A stretch of 64,000 nt of DNA from positions 2,748,001-2,812,000 of the forward strand of contig ML133457.1 in NCBI GenBank assembly GCA_003864495.1, read 5' to 3'. Position numbers and translations under genes: made by a program. The DNA is from Nemopilema nomurai. Lineage: Eukaryota > Cnidaria > Scyphozoa > Rhizostomeae > Rhizostomatidae. Positions 39,801-51,410 of this stretch are shown piece by piece (the first letter of the stretch is position 1; every line of letters begins with the position of its first letter). The notes beneath the pieces were generated by a model, which did not search any database, was not told where the DNA came from, and saw only the letters and a program-made list of their open reading frames with translations.

Positions 39801-42800
39801 GTTGCAGTTAACCCCTTCTTCTTTGCAATAGAATTACCCTTAGTCAAACACAGGAGATATGTCTGTTCCATATGTCAAATCCCGATCCGGGTTACTCTAT
39901 GTATATCAATAGGCTCATGAGCGGTAATGTGCCTTTTCTTGTAAATAATTTCAGGTTTTTAACAAGAAGTATGATTTTATCGAAAAATGATTTCCGCAGA
40001 GTATACGAAAATTTAATGGCAATGTAGAAAATACTGTCTAAAGAAAAAGAGGAGCAGTGACCAAACGAAGAAGACTCGACCATTTGCCTCAAAAAGGGTA
40101 GGAGAGCGCACCAAACGATGTACGAGAGCGTACAGGCGAGACTCGTACTCAGGGAGCGTACCAGGTGACAAAGACTCGACCATTCAAAGAAGAGGAGCAG
40201 TGTAAACAAAGAAGCGACCATTTGCCTCAAAGGGTAGGAGAGGCACCAAACGATGTACGAGAGCGTACCAGGCGATCGTCATTGCCCAAAAAAGAAGAGG
40301 AGCAGTGACTAAACAAAGAAGATTCGACCATTTGCCTCAAAAAGGGTAGGAGAGCGCACCAAACGATGTACGAGAGCGTACCAGGCGAAAAATACTCGTC
40401 GATTGGCCCAAAAAAGAAGAGGAGCAGTGACCAAACGAAGAAGACTCGACCATTTGCCTCAAAAAGGGTAGGAGAGCGCACCAAACGATGTACGAGAGCG
40501 TACCAGGCGAAAAAGACTCGACCATTGCCCCAAAAAAGAAGAGGAGCAGTGACTAAACAAAGAAGATTCGACCATTTGCCTCAAAAAGGGTAGGAGAGCG
40601 CACCAAACGATGTACGAGAGCGTACCAGGCGAAAAAGACTCGACCATTTACCTCGGAAGAGCGTACCAGGTGAAAAGACTCGACCATGCCCAAAAGAAGA
40701 GGAGCAGTGACAAACAAAGAAGATTCGACCATTTGCCTCAAAAAGGGCAGGAGAGCGCACCAAACGATGTACGAGAGCGTACCAGGCGAAAAAGACTCGA
40801 CCATTTACCTCAAAAAGGGAAGGGGAGCGTACCAGGTGACAAAGACTCGACCATTGCCCCAAAAAAGAAGAGGAGCAGTGACTAAACAAAGAAGATTCGA
40901 CCATTTGCCTCAAAAAGGGTAGGAGAGCGCACCAAACGATGTACGAGAGCGTACCAGGCGAAAAATACTCGTCGATTGGCCCAAAAAAGAAGAGGAGCAG
41001 TGACTAAACAAAGAAGATTCGACCATTTGCCTCAAAAAGGGTAGGAGAGCGCACCAAACGATGTACGAGAGCGTACCAGGCGAAAAATACTCGTCGATTG
41101 GCCCAAAAAAGAAGAGGAGCAGTGACAAACAAGAATTCGACCATTGCCTCAAAAAGGGTAGGAGAGCGCACCAAACGATGTACAAGAGCGTACCAGGTGA
41201 AAAATACTCGTCGATTCCAAAAAGAAGAGGAGCGTACCAGTGACGAAGAGACTCGCCATTTGCCTCAAAAAAAGAGGAGCAGCGACAAACAAAAGACTCG
41301 ACCATTTGCCTCAAAAAGAGACCACTCAAAGAGGGAGCGTACCAGGTGACAAAGACTCGACCATTGCCCCAAAAAGAAGAGGAGCAGTGACTAAACAAAG
41401 AAGATTCGACCATTTGCCTCAAAAAGGGTAGGAGAGCGCACCAAACGATGTACGAGAGCGTACCAGGCGAAAAAGACTCGACCATTGCCCAAAAAAGAAG
41501 AGGAGCAGTGACTAAACAAAGAAGATTCGACCATTTGCCTCAAAAAGGGTAGGAGAGCGCACCAAACGATGTACGAGAGCGTACCAGGCGGATAATCAGC
41601 GTACCTGCGACTCGATTGGCCCAAAAAAGAAGAGGAGCAGTGACCAAACAAAGAAGACTCGACCATTTGCCTCAAAAAGGGCAGGAGAGCGCACCAAACG
41701 ATGTACGAGAGCGTACCAGGCGAAAAAGACTCGACCATTTACCTCAAAAAGGGAAGGGGAGCGTACCAGGTGACAAAGACTCGACCATTGCCCTAAAAAA
41801 GAAGAGGAGCAGTGACTAAACAAAGAAGATTCGACCATTTGCCTCAAAAAGGGTAGGAGAGCGCACCAAACGATGTACGAGAGCGTACCAGGCGAAAATA
41901 CTCGTCGATTGCCCCAAAAAAGAAGAGGAGCAGTGACTAAACAAAGAAGATTCGACCATTTGCCTCAAAAAGGGTAGGAGAGCGCACCAAACGATGTACG
42001 AGAGCGTACCAGGCGAAAAATACTCGTCGATTGGCCCAAAAAAGAAGAGGAGCAGTGACCAAACGAAGATTCGACCATTTGCCTCAAAAGGGGAGAGCGC
42101 ACCAAACGATGTACGAGAGCGTACCAGGCGAAAGACTCGTACTACAAGGGAAAAAGCGTACAGTGACAAAGACGTCGATTGCCCAAAAAGAAAGGAGCAG
42201 TGACTAACGAAGAAGATTCGACCATTTGCCTCAAAAAGGGTAGGAGAGCGCACCAAACGATGTACGAGAGCGTACCAGGCGAAAAAGACTCGACCATTTA
42301 CCTCAAAAAGGGAAGGGGAGCGTACCAGGTGACAAAGACTCGACCATTGCCCCAAAAAAGAAGAGGAGCAGTGACTAAACAAGAAGATTCGACCATTTGC
42401 CTCAAAAAGGGTAGGAAGCGCACCAAACGATGTACGAGAGCGTACCAGGCGAAAAAGACTCGACCATTTACCTCAAAAAGGGAAGGGAGGCAGTGACCAA
42501 ACGAAGAAGGACTCGACCAGTGAAGATTCGACATTTGCCTCAAAAAGGGTAGGAGAGCGCACCAAACGATGTACGAGAGCGTACCAGGCGAAAAATCTCG
42601 TCGATTGGCCCAAAAAAGAAGAGGAGCAGTGACCAAACGAAGAAGACTCGACCATTTGCCTCAAAAAGGGTAGGAGAGCGCACCAAACGATGTACGAGAG
42701 CGTACCAGGCGAAAAATACTCGTCGATTGGCCCAAAAAGAAGAGGAGCAGTGACCAAACGAAGAGGACTCGACCATTTGCCTCAAAAAGGGTAGGAGAGC

Positions 42801-45133
42801 GCACCAAACCATGTACGAGAGCGTACCAGGCGAAAAAGACTCGACCATTTACCTCAAAAAGGGAAGGGGAGCGTACCAGGTGACAAAGACTCGACCATTG
42901 CCCCAAAAAAGAAGAGGAGCAGTGACTAAACAAAGAAGATTCGACCATTTGCCTCAAAAAGGGTAGGAGAGCGCACCAAACGATGTACGAGAGCGTACCA
43001 GGCGAAAAAGACTCGACCATTTACCTCAAAAAGGGAAGGGGAGCGTACCAGGTGACAAAGACTCGACCATTGCCCCAAAAAAGAAGAGGAGCAGTGACTA
43101 AACAAAGAAGATTCGACCATTTGCCTCAAAAAGGGTAGGAGAGCGCACCAAACGATGTACGAGAGCGTACCAGGCGAAAAATACTCGTCGATTGGCCCAA
43201 AAAAGAAGAGGAGCAGTGACAAACGAAGAAGACTCGACCATTTGCCTCAAAAAGGGTAGGAGAGCGCACCAAACGATGTACGAGAGCGTACCAGGCGAAA
43301 AAGACTCGTCGATTGGCCCAAAAAAGAAGAGGAGCAGTGACCAAACGAAGAAGACTCGACCATTTGCCTCAAAAAGGGTAGGAGAGCGCACCAAACGATG
43401 TACGAGAGCGTACCAGGCGAAAAATACTCGTCGATTGGCCCAAAAAGAAGAGGAGCAGTGACCAAACGAAGAAGACTCGACCATTTGCCTCATAAAGGGT
43501 AGGAGAGCGTACGAAACGATGTACGAGAGCGTACCAGGCGAAAAATACTCGTCGACTGGCCCAAAAAAGAAGAGGAGCAGTGACCAAACGAAGAAGACTC
43601 ATCAAATCGAAAAGTTCCTTAGGGATTTCGTTTTAGTAGTATAAGTTCTTTAAATATTTCGGCCTTTTACATGTAGCAGGGGCGGCAGAGAGCACTAGTA
43701 ATACTATTAGTCTTATAGTAGTTCTTTTCCATAATTTTTCTAATTATTTTTGTAAAAAAATTGAAAAAAGTACCAAACGATAGCAAACAATAGCAAACGA
43801 CAGGTCTTCTTAATGGGAATGGTCCCATTGCTCTAGTTTACTTGATATTGGTTACGTGACGTGCATTATTCCTTAATTCCATAAAATAAGCCGCTGACAT
43901 TTCTTTGCAATCCAGTCGCAATAAGATTTGAAGGAGAACAATTGAAAGTTTCGTCATCTGCCCCATTGTTGGTGACGTTGCAACTATTGTGTCGCAGGCA
44001 TGTGAAACTACTGAACTATTCGTTTTGAGAATCCAATTCTCCGATTCTGATATGCGTTATCGATTTTTCATCTTGACATCCACGGCTCTTTCTCAGCAAT
44101 GAACATCAGAATTGAAATCCTGACCTTTAACTTAGTTTATACTGTCGCCAGTTTCTTTGTTTTGTATATTTAGATATTTCATGCGATTTGACCACAATTT
44201 GCGGCTGCAGTGAAATTCAATTCCAGGATTTACGGTATGAAGATAAAAAATTTATCGAATCCGAGAATAGCATCAAAATTGAGTCAGGCCTCACAGTCAC
44301 AAGTCGAGGAAATTTTTTCCAAAGCTCGCTTCAAAATGAATGAAGTTGCCTCAGATAGAGTTAAATGAAATGTTTTAGAAGTGTTGTCCTTTTTGTCAGA
44401 ACGGCGTAACGTAATCTATGAGCAACGTCTTAGTCTTAAAGACGATGGACAACCATGCGCAGAAGTTTCACTTAAAAACAGGTCTTGCCAAGTGGTTTAT
44501 GATCACTTTTCATGAATATGTGGCTTCATGAAGCTTTTTTTGAAATTTCTTGTACAGCTGTAGACTTTTTTAATTTTTTTTGAGTCACCTGAGCTGAAAG
44601 AAGCGGCTATACTATTCGTTTTCAGAAACCAATAGTGAGGTTACGGCATTACGTGGGCTACAAACCGTTGTAAAAAATGGCCGCACCGGCACCCATCACA
44701 CGCAAAATACTAGCAGAATATAATTTTCTGTAACCGCATATAATACTGCTTTGAACGATTTTCTAGAAAATAAATCATTTACAGCAGTATGTAGTATTAT
44801 ATTGTTGAGATTATGCATATTTCTATATTTGAGAAACAGATATTTTAACTTAATTCACTTCTTGGTTTAACTTCTCGTTGTATTGTAAGCCGGCATCAAT
44901 TCTCAAAATTGGCGTTTCTATGTGAAAAAAGGGTTGGGTCACCAAAACTTTTTGCTTCAAATTTCCAGGCAGTTTAAAATAATTGCGCTTTTATTATATC
45001 ACGCTTTCTTCTAAATTAAGGAACAATAAATCAATACACAAACCTTTTCTAGAAGCATCTTCTTTTTAGCATTAAAAAAATCACCCAAATCAAAGCCATC
45101 GTTGACGATCTCAATGAAGCTCTCACCGTCCAT
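33834..45133 (-). CDS. Ornithine decarboxylase-like PLP enzyme
   Basis: Ten coding exons join in phase: 45133-45044, 39679-39583, 39113-38818, 38540-38452, 38338-38257, 37807-37724, 36606-36430, 35616-35533, 34315-34223 and 34010-33834 (TAG), giving 422 aa. It is a fold-III pyridoxal-phosphate enzyme of the family that turns ornithine into putrescine. Landmarks in order: AVKCN with the cofactor Lys65; SFHVGSG; LLDIGGGFPG; AEPGRY (270-274); SDSIHQSFRF with Asp314; LWGVSCGPLD with Cys350; ENMGAY with Tyr379. The usual WGPTCDGLD reads WGVSCGPLD, so the Asp next to the catalytic Cys is Gly351, and NDGVYGS is SDSIHQS. These residues bind the substrate end, so specificity may differ or activity may be lost, as in antizyme inhibitors. 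The protein ends soon after the barrel and lacks the long C-terminal degradation tail of vertebrate enzymes. Intron 1 carries a 3.6-kb minisatellite; intron 8 carries a 14-bp satellite. Confidence 0.9.
34473..35073. repeat. 14-bp satellite array, about 43 copies
   Basis: Near-perfect tandem repeats of CATTATCATTACAA. Rare variants insert an extra ATC/CAT or lose a base, and one unit has AATATC. The array lies wholly in intron 8 of the decarboxylase gene. Because 14 x 3 = 42, a spurious open frame with a 14-residue period runs through it; it is not a gene. Confidence 0.97.
35077..35171. repeat. 18-bp satellite array, about 5 copies
   Basis: Tandem CATTGTCACTTTTCATGG units directly follow the 14-bp array after a GGA joint. 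Both units open with CATTRTCA, so the 18-bp unit may have arisen from the same seed. Confidence 0.93.
36620..37140. other. Intronic region with decayed ORFs
   Basis: Within intron 6 of the decarboxylase gene are two open minus-strand stretches (36885-36685 and 37130-36882). The sequence is more GC-rich than its surroundings, which suggests an inserted retroelement or processed sequence, but no domain could be named. Confidence 0.3.
40035..43602. repeat. 122-bp minisatellite array, about 28 units
   Basis: The commonest unit is 122 bp, with successive copies of TAGGAGAGCGCACC at 40347, 40469 and 40591. It contains GACTCGACCATTTGCCTCAA, GAGAGCGCACCAAACGATGT, ACGAGAGCGTACCAGGCG and AAGAAGAGGAGCAGTGAC. 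A second unit type carries an extra segment (TTTACCTCAAAAAGGGAAGG then GGAGCGTACCAGGTGACAAA), giving longer composite periods in places. Short motifs such as GAGCGTACCAGG and ACTCGACCATT recur within a unit, pointing to an older short repeat. The array lies in intron 1 of the decarboxylase gene. Many long spurious ORFs on both strands come from it; none is a gene. Confidence 0.96.
43608..43678. mobile_element. TAAGGAACC-family element, copy 2 fragment
   Basis: ATCAAATCGAAAAGTTCCTT and the following 50 bases are the inverse of 14660-14735 almost base for base, including TTTAGTAGTATAAGTTCTTT and TATTTCGGCC. It abuts the right end of the minisatellite array, so the array may have grown inside a copy of this element. 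Confidence 0.7.
44623..44710. repeat. 88-bp dispersed repeat, copy A
   Basis: CAGAAACCAATAGTGAGGTT through CACACGCAAAATAC matches 55995-56082 with three differences seen, in direct orientation. High similarity and sharp edges suggest a recently mobile element fragment. Confidence 0.85.
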
Positions 45134-45182
45134 CTTCAGTTTTAAAGCTTTGGATATTTTGTAAAAACTCTAATATAATGGC
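44989..45182 (-). repeat. Duplicated segment containing decarboxylase exon 1, copy A
   Basis: About 190 bp including the first coding exon and flanking intron and leader bases, nearly identical to 54443-54633. See the entry at 54501-54590. Confidence 0.85.
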
Positions 45183-48100
45183 AGTAGTGCTGAAGTTGTA
45201 CAAGGTCTTCTCTCATTGGTTGACACTTGATTCCAGGGAATACCCATGTCGCAATCGTCGCAATCGTCGCAAGCTAGCGATTGGTCAGTTTAGCTTGAGT
45301 TGGCCTCCCCTTGTTGTCTAAGCGACAACAACATAAGGTTTTTAACTTTGATAATAGGCCGCCATGCAGCTTGCCCCACAGATTTAAAAATCAAGGGCAT
45401 TGGACCAGGACTTCTGAGCTTTGTGCAAAGCAAAACAGAAGTTCTGAAATATTATTTTTTTCTTAGGTCTCGTCTACATCCTCTTTGAAAATCTTACAGT
45501 TCCATTTAAGCGAACGAGAAATAATTCCCCAACACACACTATTACCGCCGTTCGGCTCCGGCCCATCATGGCTGCGATTACCCCATTTATCTTACCGTTG
45601 CATTTCCAAATGTTATTATCTTCATTGTTTTTAGTTGGATTTGTAAAAGTAGTTATAAAGTTGTTTCATGTTTAAAAGTTATGTGTAGTGGAATTTTAGA
45701 ATATGAAAAATAAATTATCACAGATAGGCGGCTGCTTTACTGAACTTGACAAACTCATGTTTATCAAGATAAAACTGTCAAATTTTTAATTGAAGCTGTT
45801 TTTGTTATTGCCTGGTTTTGATTACCAAATGATAAAAATATTCCATGTTTGCAAGTGCATAGGATTTTAAATGAAATGAAAATTTTGAATGAACTGTATA
45901 AAGCTGCAGGATTGTTTTCATTTAAATCAAAGTCAGTTAGATTTACAAAACCACATTAATCCCAAACTGAAAAACTTTTCAAAAATTATCTTGTACAAGA
46001 AAAGACGGGATACTTTGAAACATATAAGTAGGTGACATTAACAGTTACCTTTTTTTAGAACAGTGGATTTCCAAATGTTTTGGAGGCTTTGACCTTCTCC
46101 CAAAACAAGATTTATAGTAATGGCAATGATCTGAACTATAATGAGCTATGAAAATCTGGGTGGGATTATTTGTTCAATGGTACTTAATATTGTATGGTAT
46201 TTTTCAAAATATCTTCTTAACATGTGATAATAAAAAATCTAGAAACCGTTAGTATTGAAATAGCAGCTAATCATTTAGCCTGAATTCGATTCTGATAATG
46301 AAATGTTAATCATTTTATATCAATGTTTTATTAATGATCATTTTAACTGATTGTAATTTAGAGACAAGACACAGTTTTCATGGAACTGCAATGACTTAAT
46401 AGGAGAGAAAAAGGAAAAATTATTTTGGACAATGTTGCCCCACACATGTTTACAAAATGAAAGACATTTACAAAAAATTAACCTATTCACACTCCCTTCT
46501 TGACTTTGGCTTGAACATCTAGTAGCCAAGTACTAAAATTGCTGAAAGTTTTCATAGCCAACCTACTGAGAATAACTAACTGCTCATTTCTAGTTTTGAA
46601 TCCTTTTGGTTTCAGTTATTCAGAAACTCTATACCTGAAAAGGTCTGTACTCTGATGTAGACTTGAAAAGGTTTGAGTAAGTGTAGTTGATGTGACTTGT
46701 GGGTTCTCTGTTTTAACCTTTGCCCGTTATTCTCTATATGGTTTAAGTTTCCAAAAAAAGTTTTATTTCTCTCCACATATGTAAGAGTTTTTGTTCCAAC
46801 ACCTGAATGGACCTGCATCTCAATATGGTTTTTAAGAAATGAATTCTTAATGCTTAAATCAGCTTTTAGTTCTAGTTAATTACAATCGTTGACCACTAAT
46901 TTCTTGTGTTGATGATAATAACTGGTGTAAAAAGAATTTTTTTGCAAGTTTTGAGGAATTTCTTCATTTAAAGGGCCTTTACTGATAATTATAGATGGCC
47001 TCTCATTAATGGCCGGTCCCAATTGATTCATAGCAATTTGAGTTGATGAGAATTTCGAAGAGTTTATTTTCAGGACACGTTTTTGCAGACAAAGCAACTT
47101 CAATTCCATTGGTAGCTACTGAGTGTCATAAGCATTTAAATAAATACAACGTCAAAGCTATGTATGTTTGGTACATAGCTCTGCAATGTGGCAGTTACTC
47201 CCATAAATTTTGCTTTCTACTGTTTCGTGGTGCTTTCTACTGTTTCGTGAACTGCAGAAGCACACCAGATTTAAGAGGGCCAAATTTTAAGCAACTTCTG
47301 CTTCAACTGTTTTTTGTAACCAAGCTTTCCATTACATAATAATGGGAGAATGCTATGACCATCAGTTGGTAAATCTAAGCCGGGGGAGATCCTGTACCAG
47401 GGATGTAGTGCTGGGGAATGGGGCACAACCCTGGTTAAAATTTTCGAAAACATTGAACCTTTTTCGCTCTTAGAAAGAGACAGGAATCGTGAATGTTTTG
47501 ACATTATAGTGATTTTCTCTCGTGTACCAAGTTGTAGTCATACATTAGCTGAATACCCAACCGGTCGTTATTGTTTGCGCCTCTGTCTGGCCTACTTCTG
47601 AATTGTTTGGTAGTATTTGCAGAAGCATAGAGCAAATAGTTTGGTAGGTTATAAAATAGTCATAACAGATATACCATAGTTACATACTTCAATAATTAAA
47701 GTTCTAGAGTCTTTTATTCAATCAGCCAAAGGCAGTACATTTGTGTTCACTGGCAGGAGGGCCCAGTCAGGATAAAAGAGGCCAAAGCTTTTAAACCCCT
47801 CCCCCCATTCTCCCCCGCCTCACTTTTGTAACATCGTAAGCACTGGTTAGGGGTATGAACTGTGAATCTAATTTTATGTTCTACAGCCCGGCGTAATTAA
47901 AGTTCCAATATATGCAGCATTTCAGAATTTATATAGTTCGTTTTACTCGGGATATCCTTTGCTTTCCTTGCGATTTTCTAAATTGACACAAAAAGCCAGC
48001 AGACTTCATTGAAACATTTGTCTTGCAAATAAGAAATAAACAGCTTGATATGAAAATTTGAGACATTTAAGAGGATTTTACTGTATGTTTGACTTTTCTC

Positions 48101-49293
48101 GTGACCTCATAAAGAAAAGCCGTGGTGGATGAAACGTTTGTGTTTCAGAATAAACGGACTTTATTCTGTGGTCAACTAGCTATGCATTTACTGATTTGTT
48201 TTCAAACAAAGGACCAGACATTGGAGGATGTCCCATTTTCCCATCAATATTCAATTTATCGTAATATGCAATAACCCTCAGAAAAAATAAGATTGAAAAG
48301 ATGCCAAATTACCAATTTGTTTTCTGGCACCATGACTTAAAATATATTCTATCAATATGTTACTCTATTCAGCTCTCGAGAAGAAACATCGAAGGTCTTT
48401 GAACCTCAACAAGTATTGATTATCTCAGCTGTAGTTTCAAACTTTTTCTAGTATGGGTAAGGTGACACAAAACAAAGTTGAATGCTGAAACCCCAAGCTA
48501 TCTGGCTCCTAAACCGGGCAATAGAACGTAGTTCCAAAATCGGGTACATAGCCACGCTTCCCCTTCCCTATGTGCGATTCGTTTTATTATTTCTATGAAT
48601 GTTTAAATCACCGTGAAAGTTTTTGGCGCTTGCATATGTTTTCGGGAAAAGATTATTGTGCCCATCTTATTCGTTTTGGCCCCATTTCTTCAAATCGGTG
48701 TCCAGCCTTTGTCTGAGTTTTATTTCGATGTTAAATAATTCTATCTGCTACAAAACTATTTTGATGAAGGTATCTTATTTACGTTAAAATAAAAAGAAAC
48801 TAGATCTTTTGTCATTATTTCAAGATAAATTTTTCACAAATTGCAGAAATGTGATTAAATTTTAGAATGAAATTTCTTTCGTATTGTCCAGGAAACAAGT
48901 GGTTACACGTAAAGTGCATTAAAATGACCAGGAAGCCGCCACTTTCGGCAGAAAGGGAAAAATGTGATGTGATTAATAATATGATGTGATGAATTTTCTT
49001 GCTGTAATGAATAATTATGGAAACTTTGAACCGTCAAAAGCCCCCAAATTCGCAATACGTTCTAAACTTTCTATATTCTCCATTCGATAACTTTATGGTG
49101 CATTTTTCAAAATTTGGCTCTATACGGGTTCTAATCCATTTTCGTTGCTTAACAGGTATTGCTTTAAATCCAAGCAGAGTCTACCGCAGGCCTATTTTGA
49201 GGCTCAGTGATAACCAATTTGTGCAGTGATAAATCCAAAATGGTCAGTGATAAATGGAAAATTGTGCAGTGATAAATTAGTTGAAACAGCAAA
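45183..49293. other. Intergenic, no gene recognised
   Basis: AT-rich DNA between the proximal decarboxylase exon 1 and the THAP transposon. ORFs are short, with no splice structure or known domain. Just before the transposon, 49207-49280 carries four spaced copies of CAGTGATAA. Confidence 0.45.
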
Positions 49294-49502
49294 ATTCGGC
49301 TTTAAAGTGAGGTGCCGCCTGATTGGTCAATCAGCGCGTGCCTAGATACGTTGGTAGCAACGAGGCGCACCAGAATAAATGTCAACAAGATACTGCGGTT
49401 GTAAACATTCGAGCTTAGCTGACGTCTATATTAACAATTTTTTTTCCAAATTCTCGCTTTTACAAAGTTCACTTGGCGTATTTATATCAATTAAATCGTG
49501 CT
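49294..49502 (+). repeat. Left 209-bp terminal inverted repeat
   Basis: Starts ATTCGGCTTTAAAGTGAGGT and ends ATCAATTAAATCGTGCT. It matches the inverse of 53283-53491 at 208 of 209 positions; the difference is GAGCTTAGC here against GAGCTGAGC there. It precedes the SWIM-YqaJ gene and probably contains its promoter. Confidence 0.95.
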
Positions 49503-49587
49503 ATCCTGTTCAGTACTTAAATAATTGCTTGGAATCGACACTTGAAGTGTTTGCGCTCGGAAGGCCTAGTCAGTCAATATAGAAGTT

Positions 49588-50226
49588 ATGGCGGAGGTAA
49601 TATCACTTACCGGAATGGTCAAGTTTTTCAAAGAGGATACAAACTGTTTGGAAAAAGGGGAGCTGAAATTCAAGTCAAGTTTTGTTCTTGATGTCAAGTT
49701 AATTGGCCATGAAGTTAAAGCTGTTGTACGAGCGTCGATGAAGGACAAGTGTTACAACGTGTCTCTGACTGTTGACGGTGAAGGGGGTATCTCTACTAGT
49801 CATTGTCAGTGTCCGAGAGGAAAATGGATCTGTAGTCATATGGCAGCTGCAGCTATATTTGTTAATAAACGTGGATTTTCCAAAACGGATCTTCCGAACT
49901 CTTGGATTGCAAGACCTAAAAAGTTCGTCGAACTCAAGCCTATGTCGGATTTGTTTCCCACGCCGAAGCCCGACTATAGAGCAACATCACGTGAAGTTGA
50001 TGATGAAGACAGGGCTTTCTTTTATAAAGAACTTTGTGAAACAGGGCTTACGTGTCCTTTTCAGTGGATACTTGGTCCAGAACCGCCACAAATTCAAGCC
50101 AATAACCCGCTAATGCCGCAGCTAATAGAGGACCTTGTAGAAGACTTCTTAAGCAACAAAGAAGCATTCATTGAAAAATGTAAAGTAAATGATGCACAGA
50201 TAAAATGGTTGGCATCAAACACGTAG
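49588..50226 (+). CDS. SWIM zinc-finger protein, N-terminal half of transposon accessory nuclease
   Basis: A 212-codon frame starting just inside the left repeat. The motif CQCPRGKWICSH (CxCx6CxH, about residues 73-84) is a SWIM zinc finger, a DNA- or protein-binding module often found on transposon proteins. The end (QIKWLASNT then TAG) runs straight into the YqaJ frame: if the ribosome or an ancestral sequence shifted by one base at ACGTAG, the protein would continue VEQRLSPMW without a gap. The two frames were therefore almost certainly one protein, separated by a single-base deletion or, less likely, by -1 frameshifting; no canonical slippery heptamer is present. Its role in transposition is unknown. 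Confidence 0.8.
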   Translation: MAEVISLTGMVKFFKEDTNCLEKGELKFKSSFVLDVKLIGHEVKAVVRASMKDKCYNVSLTVDGEGGISTSHCQCPRGKWICSHMAAAAIFVNKRGFSKTDLPNSWIARPKKFVELKPMSDLFPTPKPDYRATSREVDDEDRAFFYKELCETGLTCPFQWILGPEPPQIQANNPLMPQLIEDLVEDFLSNKEAFIEKCKVNDAQIKWLASNT

Positions 50227-50888
50227 AACAGAGGCTTTCTCCAATGTGGGCTAAATTCAGGCGATTACGCTTAACAGGCAGCAATTTTGGGGCAGTTTTG
50301 AAAGCCATACAACGCAACAAAAATCAAAACCGACCCTACCCTCCTTCCCTGTTTAAAACATTGAGAATGGAATATTCACTTGGAAAAAAAGATGCCATTA
50401 TGTGGGGTCAGATGCATGAGGAGATGGCAATCCAAAGCTATTCTCAGATAACAGGCAACACTGTAACAAAAACTGGTCTCCATTTATTTCCTTGTGGTTT
50501 TTTGGGTAGCAGCCCAGATGGCATTATTTCAGTTCCTGATGACACAGAAAATATTGGGGTTATTGAAGTTAAATGCCCATTCAAATACAGAAATGCAAGC
50601 ATCAGTGAGATAATACAAAATGAACTACCTGATGGTTCTAAGGGAAGCTCATTCTACCTTAAGAAAGATGGTCATCTGAGAGAGAACCATGAATACTGGC
50701 ATCAGGTGCAAGCTGAAATGGCCTCAGTTGGTGTCAATTGGGCACATTTTGTGCTATGGACTCTAAAGGAGACATACTACACCCAAGTGATCAGAGACCC
50801 AAACTGGGAAAAGATATCACTCCCATTGCTTCAAGACTTTTATTTGAATGAGCTGTTTCCAACATTTTATACAAAAGATAATGAGTAA
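50221..50888 (+). CDS. YqaJ-like nuclease domain, C-terminal half of transposon accessory protein
   Basis: An open frame that can be read from an ATG at 50205, though the homologous part begins at about 50221. It carries the YqaJ/lambda-exonuclease pattern in order: RLTGSNFGAVL, MWGQMHEEMAIQSY (Glu), LGSSPDGII (Asp), GVIEVKCPFKYR (Glu-x-Lys) and YWHQVQAEM (Gln). All residues expected for metal-dependent nuclease activity are present. In phage the family trims DNA 5' to 3' for recombination; in these transposons a role in end processing or repair is plausible but inferred. Codons and composition match the preceding SWIM frame, supporting a single original gene. Confidence 0.85.
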
Positions 50889-51410
50889 ATAATAATTACT
50901 TGATGCTTTCTGTCGTTATTTCTATCATTTCTTATCTATAAAATGACTTAAAATCATTACATGTTCATTTTATTCTAAATTAAAAACAGTAACAAACTTT
51001 TACAAGAAAAAATAACAGTATTAACTGACATAAACCTCCAACTGTAATAAGTTACATACTACTGTATAAACCTACACATAAGGTGCACTTTTCTCTCATC
51101 AGCCTGTTTTACATTGTGTATCATTATACTGTAACAATTTAAGTCATCATGTGTCAAATGAGACAGTCTTCAATATTCAATAAGTAGGCAACGTTTCTGG
51201 AGCATTGACTTAGATACCCAAAAAACTTTTCATTATCAAATATTTTCATAGCACAAAGGCCAGTTATTGCCCCCAACTTGAATTGATTTTTGGATTTGGG
51301 TTGTATGCATGCTTTTCATTAGGTTGCATAAAATTATAAATTCAGCTTAAGTATGGAACAGCTTTTGTGTAGATTTTTACAGTATATGCTGTATATTATT
51401 GTTTATATTA
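50889..51410. terminator. Convergent 3' ends of the two transposon genes
   Basis: A 522-bp AT-rich spacer between the YqaJ stop and the transposase stop, with no ORF of note. Both transcripts must end here or overlap. Exact poly(A) sites cannot be fixed by eye. Confidence 0.45.

Noticed and set aside
40035..43602. CRISPR-like array of repeats and spacers
   Set aside because: Whole units are repeated, with no unique spacers of constant length, in an intron of an animal gene.
40000..43605. Many 60-190 residue ORFs on both strands rich in LVRSRTSFGALSYPF or similar
   Set aside because: All come from the 122-bp minisatellite, with frames shifting between units; no start context, splice sites or known domain.
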